Positions 43,960 through 52,461 of a DNA stretch of 64,000 nt are shown in pieces. Every line of letters starts with the position of its first letter. The stretch's first letter is position 1. The translations under genes and the position numbers were made by a program. This stretch comes from [Scytonema hofmanni] UTEX 2349 (lineage in GTDB: Bacteria; Cyanobacteriota; Cyanobacteriia; Cyanobacteriales; Nostocaceae): NCBI RefSeq assembly GCF_000582685.1, contig NZ_KK073768.1:3217403-3281402 (forward strand), read 5' to 3'. The notes below the pieces were generated by a model. It worked only from the letters and a program-made list of their open reading frames with translations. It was not told the origin of the DNA and did no database searches.

Positions 43960-45312
43960 CTATCTCGATTTCAAAACTCTTTGATAAAAATTGTATCTGA
44001 CTTCAGAAGCTAGAGACTGTGAGTAGCCTTCCCTGATGATACATTGAGCATTTTGGCAAAGCATAAATGTGCGCTCTAAGTCTGCTAAAAGATATTCTAT
44101 AGCCCAGCAAAATGAATCTTTATCATCAGCAATCATCACACTTTCCAAATGCTTCGCATTTATTCCTTCAAGTGCAAACTTTGTACTTATAACTGGAATA
44201 CCTTGAGCCATTGCCAACAGTATTTTAGTTCTTAAACCACCACCTATTCTTACTGGAGCTATGCTAATACTATCCTTAGAAAACTCATATATATCTTCAA
44301 TAAAGCCCATAAATTGAACTTGGCTTGGATGGTTATTATATTGTTTAACTGTATCTGGTTTCCATTTCCCTACTACATAAAATTTTAAGCCAAATTTCCT
44401 GAAAATTTCTACTGCTGTTTCTTCAAGAAACCACTTTACAGCCTCTTGATTGGGATAATGATGGTCTGCTCCTACAAATATCAATTTGTTTGGTTTGACA
44501 AATTTTTCCCTGTCTATTTCTTTAAAGTCCCGCTCAAGAACAGGGAAAGGGGAAACAAAAACCTCAATTTTATTATTTTTATCTTCTAAAGAATTTTTTA
44601 AAATTTCATATTCTAGATGATTAAATGTTAAAACGCCGTCTACTTTATTAAGCAAAGAAATCTCAACATTTTTATAGAAGTTCATAACATAATCAGCAAA
44701 AACTGATTTGAGTTGTCTTGCCTCTATATGAGATTTAATTCTTAAAAATATACACTCATGTTCTACAAATACTTTTTTGATGTGTGGAGGAAGGGCTGTT
44801 ACCAAATTTAGATTGTCTACATATTCTAATTGAACAATATCAATTTCATCTTGCAGAATTATCTCATTCAATTTTTCAACATATTCCTTACTGTGAATAT
44901 AATATGGATTCCATGATGAGTACATAGTAACAAAATCGGCTTCCCAAACATTTACTTCTGGAACATTTTTTAAATTACTACTGCTATAACTTTGCGAAAA
45001 TTTTAGCAAACTTTTCAAGAAAAGCTTAACTTTACGTTTAAAAGCACTAACAAAATTAAGTGCTTTTGAACTAATATCATTAGTGCGTGTTTTTTTATTT
45101 GATTTATCCTGGTTATCTACCGCATAAATCTTGACTTTTGGTAACAATTGCTTTAGTTCAGTAAATTCTTGGTCTGTGATACTGCTTTCTTCAGGAAGTA
45201 ATAGACTTATATTACATAGATCGCTTAAGTATTCTATCATTCCAAATTGGGCAATACTTGCGCCAGTCTCAAAGGGATAAACTTGATGAAATGCAACAAT
45301 AAGTATGTTCAT
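43960..45312 (-). CDS. GT4-like glycosyltransferase
   Basis: The product of 450 residues begins MNILIVAFHQVYPFETGASI and has the C-terminal GT pattern KLIFVGADHHYPNQEAVKWF, FYVVGKWKPDTVKQ, VQFMGFIEDIYEFSKDSISI and PVRIGGGLRTKILLAMAQGI. The IGGGLRTKILLAMA segment replaces the E-x7-E loop in this subgroup. I chose the Met at 45312, where the first beta-strand starts; an upstream ATG would add 17 polar residues. Base composition is more AT-rich than its neighbours, which may point to recent acquisition. Confidence 0.8.
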   Translation of the reverse strand: MNILIVAFHQVYPFETGASIAQFGMIEYLSDLCNISLLLPEESSITDQEFTELKQLLPKVKIYAVDNQDKSNKKTRTNDISSKALNFVSAFKRKVKLFLKSLLKFSQSYSSSNLKNVPEVNVWEADFVTMYSSWNPYYIHSKEYVEKLNEIILQDEIDIVQLEYVDNLNLVTALPPHIKKVFVEHECIFLRIKSHIEARQLKSVFADYVMNFYKNVEISLLNKVDGVLTFNHLEYEILKNSLEDKNNKIEVFVSPFPVLERDFKEIDREKFVKPNKLIFVGADHHYPNQEAVKWFLEETAVEIFRKFGLKFYVVGKWKPDTVKQYNNHPSQVQFMGFIEDIYEFSKDSISIAPVRIGGGLRTKILLAMAQGIPVISTKFALEGINAKHLESVMIADDKDSFCWAIEYLLADLERTFMLCQNAQCIIREGYSQSLASEVRYNFYQRVLKSR

Positions 45313-45407
45313 GATTTTGGTATTTTCTAACTTGGAACTTAACTGTGTACTTTTCCATGTCAATAAGAAAGTTTCTGACTATGGAATTGGAAAAATACAG
45401 AAAAACA

Positions 45408-46667
45408 TTATTGTGACAGTTGTGGAACTAATACCTTGACAGATAAACGACAGCCTCCATAACCTCTGTCACCGACTAAGTCTGTAGAACCTGAACTTGC
45501 TTCCCAAGTGATTGCGTTAGGAATAAAATCTAAGAGATGGGCATTTGAAATAATGGCTACGCCCACTGAATATATACTTGGATGTAGGGGATTTTTATCT
45601 AATTGAAGATGAATTTCATGAATACCAACTGGCATTTGTAAAGGAGGTTGATCGTGGTCAGAATCAAGGGTCATAACTCTATTGCCATCTAAGGTTTCAA
45701 AGCCAATTCCGATTGCTAAATCGGATACTTCTTGAACACAGTTAATGGTAAATATTAACTCTAAAGGTTCTCCATAGCTGAAACTAGTGCCTCGAGCTAA
45801 TCGAAGACGAAGTAAACGAGCTTTTTCTCCAAATCCACTATTTCTTCGCACAGAATCTAGGTCAATATCAAAGGCTGACATAGATGATTGAGCAGAGTAG
45901 CGTTGGATTGCGTCTTCAACACTATTGACCTCCTTAGTGACTCCCCGCTCAAGGTAAACTGCTTTGGAACACAACCGTCTGATGGCTTGCATATTGTGGC
46001 TGACAAATAAAACGGTTCTTCCTTCCTTACCCACATCCTCCATCTTGCCTAAGCATTTCTTCTGAAACGTTGCATCTCCTACTGCTAATACTTCATCTAC
46101 AATCAAAATCTCCGGTTCCAAGTGAGCAGCTACAGCAAACGCCAACCGCACATACATCCCAGATGAATACCGCTTCACTGGCGTATCTAAAAACTTCTCA
46201 ACTTCGGCAAAAGTGACAATCTCATCAAACTTGCGTGTAATCTCTGCCTTGCTCATCCCCAAAATTGCACCGTTGAGAAAGATATTCTCTCTACCTGTCA
46301 ACTCTGGGTGAAATCCTGTTCCTACTTCTAATAAACTGGCAACTCGCCCTTTAATCCGGATAGATCCGCTGGTTGGTTCCGTAATTCTGCTGAGAACTTT
46401 CAGTAGCGTTGATTTACCAGCACCATTACGCCCAATGAAGCCAACGCGATCGCCCTGTTTAATCTCAAATGACACATCTTTCAGCGCCCAAAACTCCCCC
46501 TTGGCAGTTCTTGCTTCCTTCTTGGCACGGGGGTTTAGCGCACTGCTAACGGACTTCGCCGCATCAGTCATTGCTCCACGAAATGTTTTGTAACTACTTC
46601 CCTCTTCCTGTTGTCCAAGGATGTACCTCTTAGCTAAGTTCTCTACGCGGATTACAGTATCTGACAT
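45408..46667 (-). CDS. Wzt-type polysaccharide ABC transporter ATPase with C-terminal domain
   Basis: The 419-residue protein has an ABC domain with Walker A GFIGRNGAGKSTLLK, signature YSSGMYVRLAFAVAAHLEPE, Walker B ILIVDEVLAVGD and switch His in VLFVSHNM. About 150 further residues form the immunoglobulin-like Wzt C-terminal domain, which in O-antigen exporters recognises the modified non-reducing end of the glycan. ARLLRLRLARGTSFSYGEPL marks the start of that domain. It works with the permease encoded directly upstream (15 bp gap). Confidence 0.92.
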   Translation of the reverse strand: MSDTVIRVENLAKRYILGQQEEGSSYKTFRGAMTDAAKSVSSALNPRAKKEARTAKGEFWALKDVSFEIKQGDRVGFIGRNGAGKSTLLKVLSRITEPTSGSIRIKGRVASLLEVGTGFHPELTGRENIFLNGAILGMSKAEITRKFDEIVTFAEVEKFLDTPVKRYSSGMYVRLAFAVAAHLEPEILIVDEVLAVGDATFQKKCLGKMEDVGKEGRTVLFVSHNMQAIRRLCSKAVYLERGVTKEVNSVEDAIQRYSAQSSMSAFDIDLDSVRRNSGFGEKARLLRLRLARGTSFSYGEPLELIFTINCVQEVSDLAIGIGFETLDGNRVMTLDSDHDQPPLQMPVGIHEIHLQLDKNPLHPSIYSVGVAIISNAHLLDFIPNAITWEASSGSTDLVGDRGYGGCRLSVKVLVPQLSQ

Positions 46668-46682
46668 CTATCTAACTCCTAC

Positions 46683-47522
46683 TTAAATCACGTCTGCAAA
46701 AGTGCGTTCCATTCTGCGGAAGTACCAAATACCGCTCAACAGTATCAGAACTACCAGAGCCAGAGATAGTGCAAAACCAGGTAAGTATATCTGCGATTCA
46801 CCACCTAAAATTGCCCAGCGAAAACCGTCAATTACTCCTACCATTGGGTTGAGCGAATACAGCAGCCGCACCTGTTCAGAATATCGTTCAGCAATAATCT
46901 TGCTGCTAAAACCCACCGGGGAAACGTACAAACCAAACTGGACTAGAAACCCCACAATATAACGGAAATCTCGATACTCCACAGTCAGAGCCGCTAGCCA
47001 CAATCCCACACCTATGGATGCTGCAAAGGCAATCAAAATAAATAGTGGCAGTGTCAAAATGCGCCAATCGGGTACAAAGTTGTAATATGCCATCAACCCC
47101 AGCAGAATCATGCCAGATATCAAAAAGTCTACAAAGCTGACAATTACCGCACTCGTTGGCACTATCAATCGGGGAAAGTAGACTTTAGAAAGCAAGTTGG
47201 AGTTGGCAACTAAGCTATTGCTGCATTCGTTTAACGCACCAGAGAAAAACTGCCAAGGTAGCAGAGCTGAAAAGACTAGTATCGGGTAAGGTGCGCTACC
47301 TTCAGTGGGTAGTTTTGCCAAATTTCCAAACACAACAGTGAACACCACCATTGTTAAGAAGGGACGAATTAAAGCCCATGCCATCCCGATCGCAGTTTGC
47401 TTGTAGCGCACCAATATATCGCGCCATGCCAGAAAGTAGAATAGCTCTCTGTATTTCCACAGGTCTTTCCAGTACTGACTCTCAGTTCTACCTGACTCGA
47501 TAATGAGTTCTTTGCTTTCCAT
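46683..47522 (-). CDS. Wzm-type polysaccharide ABC transporter permease
   Basis: The 279-residue ABC-2-type permease has six membrane helices and the N-terminal family pattern LWKYRELFYFLAWRDILVRY, KQTAIGMAWALIRPFLTMVV and LPWQFFSGALNECSNSLVAN. Near the end YSLNPMVGVIDGFRWAILGG is also typical. With the Wzt-like ATPase it exports lipid-linked polysaccharide across the inner membrane. It leads the transcription block that contains most glycosyltransferases; the 674-bp gap upstream probably carries the promoter. Confidence 0.92.
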   Translation of the reverse strand: MESKELIIESGRTESQYWKDLWKYRELFYFLAWRDILVRYKQTAIGMAWALIRPFLTMVVFTVVFGNLAKLPTEGSAPYPILVFSALLPWQFFSGALNECSNSLVANSNLLSKVYFPRLIVPTSAVIVSFVDFLISGMILLGLMAYYNFVPDWRILTLPLFILIAFAASIGVGLWLAALTVEYRDFRYIVGFLVQFGLYVSPVGFSSKIIAERYSEQVRLLYSLNPMVGVIDGFRWAILGGESQIYLPGFALSLALVVLILLSGIWYFRRMERTFADVI

Positions 47523-48196
47523 CTACTTACCTGTATGTTGCATCAATTTAAAGAACGTGTGATTGTTTTGCAGTCAATAGACATCTCCGAAAAAATACTG
47601 CCTTTGTTATCCCTTTAGTATTTCCTTTGCTAATCTTCATATCAGGAAATATTTGTAATTTTGTCTCAGCTTTAAATCAACTGGAGTTTTTGGCAAAAAG
47701 GATTAAATCAAGATGGAAACTTTAGCTTTAAAACTCCGTAAAGCTTACACAAAAATACTTTAGGCGATATAGAGAGCTACAAAATTCTCCGAATTATTTG
47801 TTGATAATTTATGGTCAAATGCTTCACGAAAAATGAATGTCTTAGTATTTACTCGGAGAAGATTCTGTAATATACTTCTAAGTGCTTTACTGGTGTTCCG
47901 GACATTTTACTCAGAAAATCTACTGCTACTACTTTGAATTTGATGCAAAAACTAAATGTAGGTCAAAACAGCACAACGATGGAAATAAGAGCGCAAAAGG
48001 ATGATTAAATGGTACTAATTAGACTATCACTTACGTACTTCTGATGGAGAAAACAAGACTTTGAGATTGCTTCCTCGCATCGCAATGACGGAAATACATA
48101 GTTCGTGCGTAAGTTATGTAGGCATCAACCGAATTTAAACATGCGTTATCTAGAAGCCAGAGACGTAGCAATGCTACGTCTCTACATTCTTTGTTG
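47523..48196. promoter_or_regulatory. Upstream stretch of the wzm-wzt block with repeats
   Basis: No gene is visible. The segment 47895-47925 shares 26 of 31 bases with 27635-27665 upstream of another minus-strand glycosyltransferase gene, in the same orientation. A MITE-like element lies at 48029-48114. The palindrome AGAGACGTAGCA/TGCTACGTCTCT (48159-48183, one-base centre) sits just after the 3' end of the GT26 gene and may help end its transcript. Confidence 0.45.
48029..48114. repeat. Short MITE-like element, ACTTACG ends
   Basis: ACTTACGTACTT at the left and GTGCGTAAGT at the right form an imperfect inverted repeat. The inside (AAAACAAGACTTTGAGATTGC in parts, TAGTTCG) matches the reverse of 12400-12475 and, in part, the element at 61621-61752 (GATTGCTTC...CGCAATGAC). 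Non-coding. Confidence 0.6.
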
Positions 48197-49006
48197 CTAA
48201 TCTCTCCATCCCAAATACCGTTCGCGGATACGAAATGGAGTGCTAAAAGAACTTGACATCAATAGTTGCTTCAAAGCCAAGAATATAAAAGCTGGAATGG
48301 TCTGTGTATAACGATTCCAGAGACGACGAGGTTCTTGCATCCACCGATATAACCATTCAAAACCCAAGTCTCGTATCATGCGGGGTGCGCGTTTATGGAT
48401 TCCTGCGTAAACAGGGAAAACTCCACCCAACCCAATCATCACCGACTGAATTTGATTTTTATGTTGAGCTATCCAATTTTCTTGTTTTGGACACCCCAGA
48501 GATACAAACACTAAACCAGCACCACTATTGTTAATCATCTTAATCAGAGCTTTGTCTTCAGTTTCCGTCATGGGACGAAAGGGCAAAGGTTCCATCCCGG
48601 CAATTTTCAACTTAGGAAATTCCTGCTCTAACCTTTTTTGCATTCTCGAAAGAATGTCTAGTTGAGAACCCGCAAAGAAAACACTAACGTTTTGCGCTTG
48701 CGCTAGCTTGCACAATGCTAACAATACATCCATCCCCGCTACGCGATCTTGGTAACGCGCTCCCAAAAGCCTCATCATCCAAACTAGAGGCATCCCATCA
48801 GGAGTGATTATATCTGCGTTCTTTAAAACAGTAGCAAACTCTGGATTCCAATGCGCCTCCATCAGCATATGTACGTTGGCTACGCAAACTGTTTTGCTTT
48901 CGCGAGCGATCGCCCACCTAAGTATAGTCTGTATCTGATCGTCAAATCGTAAAGCTGTAATCGGAAAATCAATCACTCTTTGTTTAGGTAGAAAAATTCC
49001 CACCAT
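48197..49006 (-). CDS. WecB/TagA/CpsF family glycosyltransferase (GT26)
   Basis: The product of 269 residues has the GT26 hallmarks TVCVANVHMLMEAHWNPEFA, ADIITPDGMPLVWMMRLLGA, then VFFAGSQLDILSRMQKRLEQ, VFVSLGCPKQENWIAQHK and IGLGGVFPVYAGIHKRAP. These enzymes transfer an N-acetylmannosamine-type sugar or similar to a lipid-linked acceptor early in polymer assembly. AAGGAG seven bases upstream fixes the ATG at 49006; an upstream ATG at 49054 has no such site. It is the first gene at the right end of the locus. Confidence 0.9.
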   Translation of the reverse strand: MVGIFLPKQRVIDFPITALRFDDQIQTILRWAIARESKTVCVANVHMLMEAHWNPEFATVLKNADIITPDGMPLVWMMRLLGARYQDRVAGMDVLLALCKLAQAQNVSVFFAGSQLDILSRMQKRLEQEFPKLKIAGMEPLPFRPMTETEDKALIKMINNSGAGLVFVSLGCPKQENWIAQHKNQIQSVMIGLGGVFPVYAGIHKRAPRMIRDLGFEWLYRWMQEPRRLWNRYTQTIPAFIFLALKQLLMSSSFSTPFRIRERYLGWRD

Positions 49007-50393
49007 TAGGTCACTCCTTGTGTCAAACAAAAATTTAGAACAACGACTAACCATTCCAAATATTGAAAATGTCAGATTTCATAAAAGACTGACTCTTTTC
49101 AAGGATTAGAGCATGGTTGAAGTTAACACATGGAGATGCAATACCTTTTCCTGTAAATTCTTGGCTTCCCTGGTAATAATTCTTTCTTCTTAGCCTGTAT
49201 AGAATGTACTCTAAAAAAAAGCCATTTGTGTAATTTTTCTGCAAACTTTATATTAGATTTACATGAAATTCATATTAACTTTATATTTCTTTTACGTAAA
49301 TCTTACAAGTGCTTTAAAAATAGAAAAACAAACATTTAATTAACACAAAAACTCAGTAATTTTAGCTAAATATTAAACACTTAAATAGACAAACCTTAAT
49401 ACTTGAGGATTGCAAATGAGAAGTATAATTTATATTTAAAAAAATTATGAATTAACAAACAATCTGCTGTTCTGTAGCTTAAATAACAATTTTTTTTAAC
49501 TTTAAATAAAAGCTCAAAAAAATAGGGGAAAGATTAACTTTTCTTCCCCCTGTTTATTGTTTTTGCGATTGTCTAGGTTGTTGCCTTCTTTCAGCCTTTT
49601 TCGCAACATCTGCCTTTGTTTTTTAAGTTGTCGCTGTCTTGCAGAACCACCTCTGCCTTTATCGTTTCTGCCTTCACGACGGGGAGATTCCCATCTCTTT
49701 AAGCGCATAATCATTAACCTCTCTTCAGTAAAAATTAGTGGAATAAGATAACCGAACTTTTATGACTGCGAAGTCGCTGATAATTTATTTTTCTCGCAAT
49801 TAATATTCACTACATATATTTTAGTTCATAACTATCATATCGTCAAATCAAAATGGTAGAGGTGAACAAATATCATGATGAATAACGGCTGCAATGTAAG
49901 TTAATTTTGTGCAGCTTGATGGCTATCCATGCAATATCGCTAATCAAAAAAGTAAACCCACATTTACATTTATCATTGGCAATAGAAACAAAACTTGCCA
50001 AATATAGCAAGTTTCTTTGTTAAATACATCCCATACTAAGAACTATCCGGGCTATTTTATTGCCTCGCTGCAATAGACTTTGAGAATCCATCTTGTAAGC
50101 GATCGCTAGCTTCTTTATATTTATTCATAATTTTTCCACCACGATCCGGAATTAAATATATAAATCGCAAAGAAATTTAATAAATTTATTTAATATCTAT
50201 AATAAGTAAAACAAATGTTGCTAGTGGCGATCGCCGCTAGTGAGGGGCTGATATCTTGCATCAATCCCAACAACCGCCTTAGAATTAATTTATCAGGCTA
50301 ATAGCGCTCATTCGTATAAAGACGACTAAATAATTGCAGCTTTCACTCATTGGGTGTACATTGGGAATACAAGAAAGCCATAGGAGAAAAACC
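49007..50393. other. AT-rich stretch, one small possible gene
   Basis: These 1.4 kb are very AT-rich and mark the right border of the polysaccharide locus. I see only the small basic reading frame at 49514-49714. A 65-codon frame at 49047-49244 has no family resemblance. Several HIP1 sites occur near 50100 and 50230. The change in composition at 50394 marks the incoming toxin-antitoxin pair. Confidence 0.5.
49514..49714 (-). CDS. Small, highly basic hypothetical protein
   Basis: The 66-residue product is dominated by Arg, Lys, Gln and Gly (RWESPRREGRNDKGRGGSAR, then QRQLKKQRQMLRKRL). The strong site AGAGAGG lies a few bases before the first ATG, and a second ATG follows two codons later. Such composition suggests binding to RNA or DNA, or an unstructured peptide. 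I do not recognise a family. It stands isolated in an AT-rich stretch; spurious origin is possible but the ribosome-binding site argues for translation. Confidence 0.4.
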   Translation of the reverse strand: MIMRLKRWESPRREGRNDKGRGGSARQRQLKKQRQMLRKRLKEGNNLDNRKNNKQGEEKLIFPLFF

Positions 50394-50675
50394 ATGTTTG
50401 AGGCTGCCGCCGCTACACCCAAAGAAACGCGGCTTTCCATTCGCGCAACGGAGCCGGAAAAGGCAATACTGGCAGAAGCGGCACGCGTGCGGCACACGAA
50501 TGTTAGCAAGTTTGTCCTGCAAGCATCGCTTGATGCCGCGAATGCCATTCTGATGCAGCAAACCGAGTTTCGCTTGCCACCGGATCAGTGGGAAGCGTTC
50601 TGCGAACGTCTTGACGGGCTGCCGAAAGTCGTTCCACAATTGCAACGGCTCTTTAGCGAACCAGATCCGTTCTAA
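50394..50675 (+). CDS. DUF1778 (TacA-like) antitoxin
   Basis: The product of 93 residues has the ribbon-helix-helix pattern KETRLSIRATEPEKAILAEA, then HTNVSKFVLQASLDAANAIL, as in TacA/DUF1778 antitoxins. AGGAG eight bases upstream supports the ATG at 50394. The C-terminal part (FRLPPDQWEAFCERLDGLP) is the usual toxin-binding arm. The stop TAA overlaps the ATG of the GNAT toxin gene. GC content is visibly higher than in the flanks, which suggests horizontal transfer. Confidence 0.9.
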   Translation: MFEAAAATPKETRLSIRATEPEKAILAEAARVRHTNVSKFVLQASLDAANAILMQQTEFRLPPDQWEAFCERLDGLPKVVPQLQRLFSEPDPF

Positions 50676-51190
50676 TGCAAAGTGAGCCTTTAAATGAGCC
50701 AGTTCTGCTGACCAAAAGTCACATTTTTGCGGGTTTCGATTGCGGCAAGCCACCGCTTAATGATTTCCTGATGAAATACGCTTTGCAAAATCAGGCAAGC
50801 GGCGGAGCCAGAACCTATGTCCTTACCCGGGAAGAGCGCGTCATCGGCTATTACAGCCTTGCCCCTGCGTCCGTATCGCCAGACGATGCCCCCGCTCGTG
50901 TTATCAAAGGGCAGGGGCGTTATCCTGTACCAGTTATCCTGATGGCGCGGTTTGCCATAGACCGAGGCGAACAGGGAAAAGGCTTAGGCAAAGCCCTGTT
51001 TCGCAACGCGCTACGCCGTTCCCTGGCGGGGGCAGAAACCATTGGCGGTCGTGCTTTTCTTGTCCATGCCAAAGACGAGGAAGCCCGCGCCTTTTACCTC
51101 AAATTCGGCATGGAAGAATCCCCAACCAATAAAGTACACCTGCTTTTACTCTTCAAGGACATTCGACAATCGCTTGAAGCGGCTGGATAA
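50675..51190 (+). CDS. GNAT acetyltransferase toxin (TacT-like)
   Basis: The 171-residue protein has the acetyl-CoA-binding motif RFAIDRGEQGKGLGKALFRN and the catalytic Tyr in EEARAFYLKFGME, with the family start FDCGKPPLNDFLMKYALQN. TacT-type toxins acetylate the amino group of charged aminoacyl-tRNAs and stop translation. It forms an operon with the DUF1778 antitoxin and shares its GC-rich composition. All usual elements are present, so it looks functional. Confidence 0.9.
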   Translation: MQSEPLNEPVLLTKSHIFAGFDCGKPPLNDFLMKYALQNQASGGARTYVLTREERVIGYYSLAPASVSPDDAPARVIKGQGRYPVPVILMARFAIDRGEQGKGLGKALFRNALRRSLAGAETIGGRAFLVHAKDEEARAFYLKFGMEESPTNKVHLLLLFKDIRQSLEAAG

Positions 51191-51367
51191 GTTTTCAAGG
51201 CAGAAATTTTGATTTCTGCGATGTTTAGAAATAGCTATATGGTTGGTTTATTTACGCCGACCTGTACTACGGTTGTAAACCCTAGTCGGGTTATGGGTTT
51301 AACGACAATTTAAGTGGGATAAAAATGTTGGCAATGGTTAGCCCTACATTTATCTATATTTTTACAA

Positions 51368-51451
51368 TGGGCAGGAGGAGAATCGAACTCCTATGACCTC
51401 ACGGTCGCCACATTTTGAGTGTGGTGCGTCTACCAATTCCGCCACCCGCCC
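51368..51451 (-). tRNA. tRNA-Leu (anticodon CAA)
   Basis: On the minus strand the sequence folds into an acceptor stem GGGCGGG/CCTGCCC (one G-U), a D-arm, an anticodon stem CCACA/TGTGG with loop CTCAAAA (anticodon CAA), a class II variable arm and a T-arm GGAGTTCGATTCTCC. The discriminator base is A, as in tRNA-Leu. It is 84 nt long without CCA. Its 5' part overlaps the last 22 bp of the M48 protease gene on the same strand. Confidence 0.95.
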
Positions 51452-52305
51452 TTGGGTGCAACTTCACCATTATACACTTTTTCTGACGAATGCAACAACT
51501 TTTGATATTCTTTGCTGCTTGCCCAGCGATCAATTTCTCGCGCCCGCAGTACTGGCACTGGATGTGACAATTGAGAGGTGCGAGCTACTTTGACCATTTC
51601 ACCCAATTCAGTCTTGCTAATATCATCATAAGCGCGAGCTTGGGCGACAAAGGCATCAAGGTTGAGTTGCGGTGCTAATGTTGGGGAACCACCGGCAAGC
51701 TTCATCAAGACTGACATGACAACTTTGGGATCTTGGGTGGCTAATAATGCGGCGCGATCGCATGTAAACTCAGCACAACGTACCCATTCTAAAAGTTGTG
51801 CTTGTATGCTTTGTGCTAGGACTGCTCCTATATTTGGTAGACTTGCGGCTGCTAACACCAATAAATTTACTGGAGTCAGGTAAACGCTGTGATCGCATTT
51901 GAGATGTCCTAACTCATGGGCAATCACTGCCTGAATCTCAACGGGGGTAAGTAGATCAATCAGGGAAGTGTGTATGACAATAAAAGGCTGCTTGCCACGC
52001 ATGGCAAAAGTATAAGCGTTGGGAGCCGGATGTTGGCGGATGTAGAGTTGGGGAGATTCCATATCCAAAATTTTGCAGGCTTCTAACAACAAGTTGTGTA
52101 AATCAGGCAATTGTTGTTCACCTACCAAAACGCTGGAGGCAATATTTTCTACATAAAAAACTTGCTCTGCCAATGGTCCGAGCAAATTCCGCACGAGCAT
52201 GTCTAATCCGGGTATCTGCTTGAGAGCAAGAGTTGCTTCCAAGTCTAAAGGATGACGAAAAGAATCTGCTTTGATACCAATGAGCTGAGTCTTAAAAAAG
52301 GACAT
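51430..52305 (-). CDS. M48 family zinc metalloprotease
   Basis: The product of 291 residues has the zinc motif AVIAHELGHLKCDHS and hydrophobic segments around LLVLAAASLPNIGAVL, as in HtpX-like M48 peptidases. A third ligand Glu is in WVRCAEFTCDRAALL (the ExxxD pattern). It degrades or processes membrane or envelope proteins. I chose the ATG at 52305 (MSFFKTQLIGIKADSFRHPL); the upstream extension is unlike the family. The coding region ends inside the 5' part of the downstream tRNA-Leu, so its last residues (GGWRNW) and TAG stop are read from tRNA sequence. Confidence 0.88.
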   Translation of the reverse strand: MSFFKTQLIGIKADSFRHPLDLEATLALKQIPGLDMLVRNLLGPLAEQVFYVENIASSVLVGEQQLPDLHNLLLEACKILDMESPQLYIRQHPAPNAYTFAMRGKQPFIVIHTSLIDLLTPVEIQAVIAHELGHLKCDHSVYLTPVNLLVLAAASLPNIGAVLAQSIQAQLLEWVRCAEFTCDRAALLATQDPKVVMSVLMKLAGGSPTLAPQLNLDAFVAQARAYDDISKTELGEMVKVARTSQLSHPVPVLRAREIDRWASSKEYQKLLHSSEKVYNGEVAPKGGWRNW

Positions 52306-52461
52306 AGCGATCGCTAGAAAAAAAGTAAGAAATGGTGGGATGTCGCTGCGGATATACACAGTACCCCACAGATAGTATAACGATAATTAGGCAGGGCATC
52401 TGCCCTACCTATTACTCGTAATGAGCGATTAATCGCTCAATTTTAAGCGCTGAAGCGCTTA

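Noticed and set aside
49047..49244. 65-codon minus-strand frame upstream of the GT26 gene
   Set aside because: Ends inside the alternative start region of GT26, lacks a ribosome-binding site and family features.
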